Positions 52,526-54,966 of a stretch of 54,966 bases of DNA are shown one piece after another. Below the pieces are notes generated by a model that was not told where the DNA came from, searched no databases, and saw only the letters and a program-made list of their open reading frames with translations. Source of the DNA: Deltaproteobacteria bacterium (lineage in GTDB: Bacteria > Desulfobacterota > DSM-4660 > Desulfatiglandales > Desulfatiglandaceae); the NCBI GenBank assembly GCA_019307815.1, contig JAFDIV010000026.1:1-54966 (forward strand). Direction: 5' to 3'. The position numbers were made by a program, and so were the translations under genes. The first letter of the stretch is position 1; the number at the start of each line of letters is the position of its first letter.

Positions 52526-52601
52526 TTTTCAAGGAACCCTATCATTTTACAAAAAGCTTATTCAAGAAAACTGATAACTACCCTCGGATACTATTTTAGT
52601 C

Positions 52602-53801
52602 TTGAATATTCTGTTCCTGAACCAATACTACCCTCCAGACACAGCAGCCACGGCATATGTTGCCCAAATGTATGCCTCTGCACTAGGAGAGAAGCATAAA
52701 GTTACGGTGTTAGCTGGGCGACCTTCGTATAGCCCAGTTAAGAGATATCCATGGCGGCTTTCACATAAGAGCAGAGATGGTAAACTCTTAGTTGAGCGGG
52801 TAGGATCTACCTCTTATGAACGAAATCGAATGAAGGGGAGAGTTTTAAATTACTTGTCTTATTTGACGTTGATGACGGTTAGGGCCCTTACGATCAAGAC
52901 TGATGCACTTCTTTGCATGACTGACCCTCCATTGACTGGAATTGCAGGTGCAATTGTGGCGACTTTGCGTCGTTGCCCCTTTGTTTATTGTATACAGGAT
53001 CTTCACCCGGATATGGCTTTGGCATCAAATCTAATTTATGAAAATACAATAGTATGGATATGGGAAAAATTGCATCGCTGGGCATTAAGAAGGGCGGACA
53101 TGGTTATAGTTTTGGGCGCGGACATGAGACAACACATAATTTCGAAAGGTATTGAGCAAGATAAAATCAAGGTTGTTAGGTTAGGGGCCTCACCCTCAAG
53201 CAATGTTGTATCCTGTAATAATCCGACTGTATCCGAGTTGAGATGTGGCTTTCCATTTACTGTTATCCATGCTGGGAATTTGGGTTTTTATGGAGCATGG
53301 GAGACGTTGATTGAAGTGGCAAGGCTTCTGGAAGATAGAGTGGGCTTTATTTTTATTGGGGATGGAGCTGCCAGGGCAAGGATTGAACAAATGGCTTCCT
53401 CTCAGAACAATGTGCGATTTTTGCCCTTTAGGCCGCGTGAAGAGATTCCCCACGTTATGGCCGCCGGGGATTTACATGTTGTCACAATAAAACGTGGGCT
53501 CGAAGGCTTGGTCGTGCCTAGTAAACTTTATACTATCTTGGCTGCCGGTAGACCGGTTTTGGCTGTAGCTCCAGAGAGTAGCGACGTGGCCCAAATAGTT
53601 CTTAGGGAGGGGTGTGGCGTAGTAGCAGACCCCGATGACCCTAAAGAGGTTTGTAGGGTGGTTGAAAGCCTTATCACCCATCCCGAGGGGATTCAAAAAC
53701 TTTCGGAGCGGGCATTTCGGGCGGCCAGGAAGTATAGGCGAACCGATGAACTTAGGAATTTCGTAAGATTGGTGGAGTCCGTATTGAACAAAGATTTGTA
53801 A
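52602..53801 (+). CDS. Glycosyltransferase family 4 (WbuB-like)
   Basis: 399 aa from a TTG. The start MNILFLNQYYPPDTAATAYV and GRPSYSPV are typical of WbuB-type enzymes. LLCMTDPPLTGIAGAIVATL, YCIQDLHPDMALASNLI and KLHRWALRRADMVIVLG follow; the second GT-B lobe has TVIHAGNLGFYGAWETLIEV, FIGDGAARARIEQM and VPSKLYTILAAGRPVLAVAP with the E-motif replaced by the P-S-K-x-Y-x-x-L-A-x-G-R-P loop. It may initiate or extend the glycan. Confidence 0.92.
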   Translation: MNILFLNQYYPPDTAATAYVAQMYASALGEKHKVTVLAGRPSYSPVKRYPWRLSHKSRDGKLLVERVGSTSYERNRMKGRVLNYLSYLTLMTVRALTIKTDALLCMTDPPLTGIAGAIVATLRRCPFVYCIQDLHPDMALASNLIYENTIVWIWEKLHRWALRRADMVIVLGADMRQHIISKGIEQDKIKVVRLGASPSSNVVSCNNPTVSELRCGFPFTVIHAGNLGFYGAWETLIEVARLLEDRVGFIFIGDGAARARIEQMASSQNNVRFLPFRPREEIPHVMAAGDLHVVTIKRGLEGLVVPSKLYTILAAGRPVLAVAPESSDVAQIVLREGCGVVADPDDPKEVCRVVESLITHPEGIQKLSERAFRAARKYRRTDELRNFVRLVESVLNKDL

Positions 53802-53935
53802 AGACGCTTCGTTGAATAGTTCGAGCAATGGAGAAGGGTGATATGGGCTTGACAAGAGGGTGCGTTTGTATTGCAATTGTAGGTTAATTGACTATAAACC
53901 AATCTGAACCCTAGGGGGAGAACCGGAGGAAAGAG

Positions 53936-54159
53936 ATGCAGCTACAGTAAGGCTACCAGATGAGGATATGGCCAGGCTTGCCAGTATTGCGGGAAAGCTG
54001 GGTTTAAAGAGGTCAGAAGTCACCAGGATGGCGATAAAGAAGTTTCTTGCAGAATATGGAAATGATGATGACCTTAGGCCGTTTGATAGGGTCAGGCATT
54101 TATTGGGAATTGTTGAAAGCGCTTTGCCCACAGAAAGTACCTTTCTCGCCTTTCCCTAG
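53936..54159 (+). pseudogene. RHH antitoxin remnant, frameshifted at its start
   Basis: GGAGGAAAGAG is followed by an ATG at 53936 which leads to a stop within four codons (MQLQ). Adding one G after it restores MAATVRLPDEDMARLASIAG, LGLKRSEVTRMAIKKFLAEYG and DRVRHLLGIVESALP, a full ribbon-helix-helix antitoxin beginning. In the actual sequence this frame has no start before the ATG at 53968. The 3' end also departs from the family after ESALP and stops at 54159. No toxin follows. A single-base deletion or sequencing error plus a truncation. Confidence 0.75.
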
Positions 54160-54217
54160 ACTAAACCAACGAAACAAATTAAATAGACCAAATAGACTAG
54201 ATTTACGAAACCAACGG
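54160..54217. repeat. Degenerate ACCAACGAAACAAAT / AATAGACCAAATAGACT repeat
   Basis: Short A-rich units ending in the leader of gmd; the same type as at 11520 and related to the ACTCAACAAACCC runs at 32966 and 38340. No coding potential. Confidence 0.5.
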
Positions 54218-54237
54218 GCTTATAGGGGATGACTATT

Positions 54238-54966
54238 ATGAAAAAGGCTCTCATTACCGGGATTACCGGGCAGGATGGCGCCTATCTTGCTGAGTTTTTG
54301 TTGAAGAAAGGTTATGAGGTCCACGGGATCAAGCGAAGATCCTCCTCTTTCAATACCGCACGGGTCGACCACCTGTACAGAGACCCCCATGAGGCGGACG
54401 TGCGATTTTTGATGCACTATGGAGATCTCACTGACGCCACAAATCTTATCCGGATCATTCAAGAAGTCCAGCCGGATGAGATTTACAATCTAGCGGCCCA
54501 GAGTCATGTGAGGGTCTCTTTTGAAACACCGGAATATACGGCCAACTCAGATGCCCTGGGGACACTTCGGCTTCTGGAGGCGATACGGATGCTTGGTATG
54601 GAAGGCAAAGTTAGGTTTTACCAGGCCTCCACCAGCGAGCTTTATGGCAAGGCAAGGGAGGTGCCGCAAAACGAGAACACCCCCTTTTACCCACGCAGTC
54701 CTTATGCTGCAGCCAAGCTTTATGCCTATTGGATTACGGTGAACTATCGGGAGGCCTATAATATCTATGGGTGCAATGGTGTCCTTTTTAATCACGAATC
54801 ACCCATAAGAGGTGAGACATTTGTGACTAGAAAGATCACCAGAGCAGTGGCCCGCATCAAGCTGGGTCTGCAGGACACCCTTTATCTCGGGAACCTGGAT
54901 GCCAAGAGGGACTGGGGATATGCAGGGGATTACGTGGAGGCCATGTGGTTGATACTGCAGCAGGAT
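54238..54966 (+). CDS. gmd: GDP-mannose 4,6-dehydratase (partial, runs off the window)
   Basis: At least 243 aa, incomplete at the 3' end. [109 protein letters not shown] with the Tyr-Lys pair, and [20 protein letters not shown] are all canonical GMD. AGGGGAT lies upstream. It supplies GDP-4-keto-6-deoxymannose; a reductase or GDP-fucose synthetase is expected just after the window. Confidence 0.95.
   Translation, partial: MKKALITGITGQDGAYLAEFLLKKGYEVHGIKRRSSSFNTARVDHLYRDPHEADVRFLMHYGDLTDATNLIRIIQEVQPDEIYNLAAQSHVRVSFETPEYTANSDALGTLRLLEAIRMLGMEGKVRFYQASTSELYGKAREVPQNENTPFYPRSPYAAAKLYAYWITVNYREAYNIYGCNGVLFNHESPIRGETFVTRKITRAVARIKLGLQDTLYLGNLDAKRDWGYAGDYVEAMWLILQQD

Noticed and set aside
27856..54966. 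RfaH-type ops/JUMPstart element
   Set aside because: I found no GGCGGTAG-like sequence upstream of the polysaccharide genes.

Overview
The window looks like a chromosome segment of a Gram-negative, deltaproteobacterial (Desulfobacterota-like) bacterium. The reasons are the mixture of typical housekeeping genes, an AmmeMemoRadiSam-type radical SAM enzyme, a LysM lytic transglycosylase lipoprotein, paired MotB-like proteins, an EF-Tu-domain-2-like small protein and several small Cys-rich proteins common in that group. This placement is an inference from gene content; no marker was compared with a database.

Layout. (1) 1-3142: the end of a decaying integrated element. It holds a broken WYL regulator, an ORF6N protein, a small unknown protein, an orphan HicB-like protein and a tyrosine integrase, and ends in the 3' half of an initiator tRNA (attachment scar). 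The rest of the element lies to the left of the window. (2) 3151-25500: ordinary core genome. It has tRNA-Lys and tRNA-Arg divergent from rplM-rpsI, then truA, a radical SAM enzyme with a methyltransferase, an MltD-like lytic transglycosylase, a GAF-sigma54 activator, an atypical crotonase, RecD2-like helicase, two MotB-like proteins without MotA, der, a CheY-like receiver, a divergent CTP synthase (pyrG), pyrE, a Nudix hydrolase and tRNA-Pro. (3) 25500-28300: small Cys-rich and membrane proteins, a winged-helix regulator translationally coupled to a NusG/UpxY-like antiterminator (a likely switch for the polysaccharide genes), and MITE-like inverted repeats. (4) 28300-37900: a toxin-antitoxin island. 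It carries five apparently intact antitoxin/PIN-toxin pairs plus remnants of an MqsA/YgiT antitoxin and an AbiE-like pair. Mixed in are a sugar-nucleotide epimerase, two paralogous secreted proteins sharing a nearly identical 116-bp core, a DUF3782-like coiled-coil protein and a DUF4143 ATPase. (5) 38450-54966: a polysaccharide locus, visibly more AT-rich. It has an FN3/DUF4214 secreted protein, a large membrane protein, UDP-glucuronate decarboxylase, a GT2, an EamA-like small transporter, an 867-aa double-GT4 protein, a Wzm/Wzt ABC exporter, two GDP-mannose 4,6-dehydratase-type enzymes (the second cut by the window edge), two more GT4 enzymes and a GT9.

How it fits together. The wHTH/UpxY pair probably controls transcription into the polysaccharide locus. 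The sugar-nucleotide enzymes supply precursors, the GTs assemble the glycan on a lipid carrier and the ABC transporter exports it. Accessory toxin-antitoxin modules and small secreted genes have accumulated between regulator and biosynthetic genes. Several short indels or stops (WYL, YgiT, AbiE-like, terminal ribbon-helix-helix antitoxin) show active decay there, unless some are sequencing errors.
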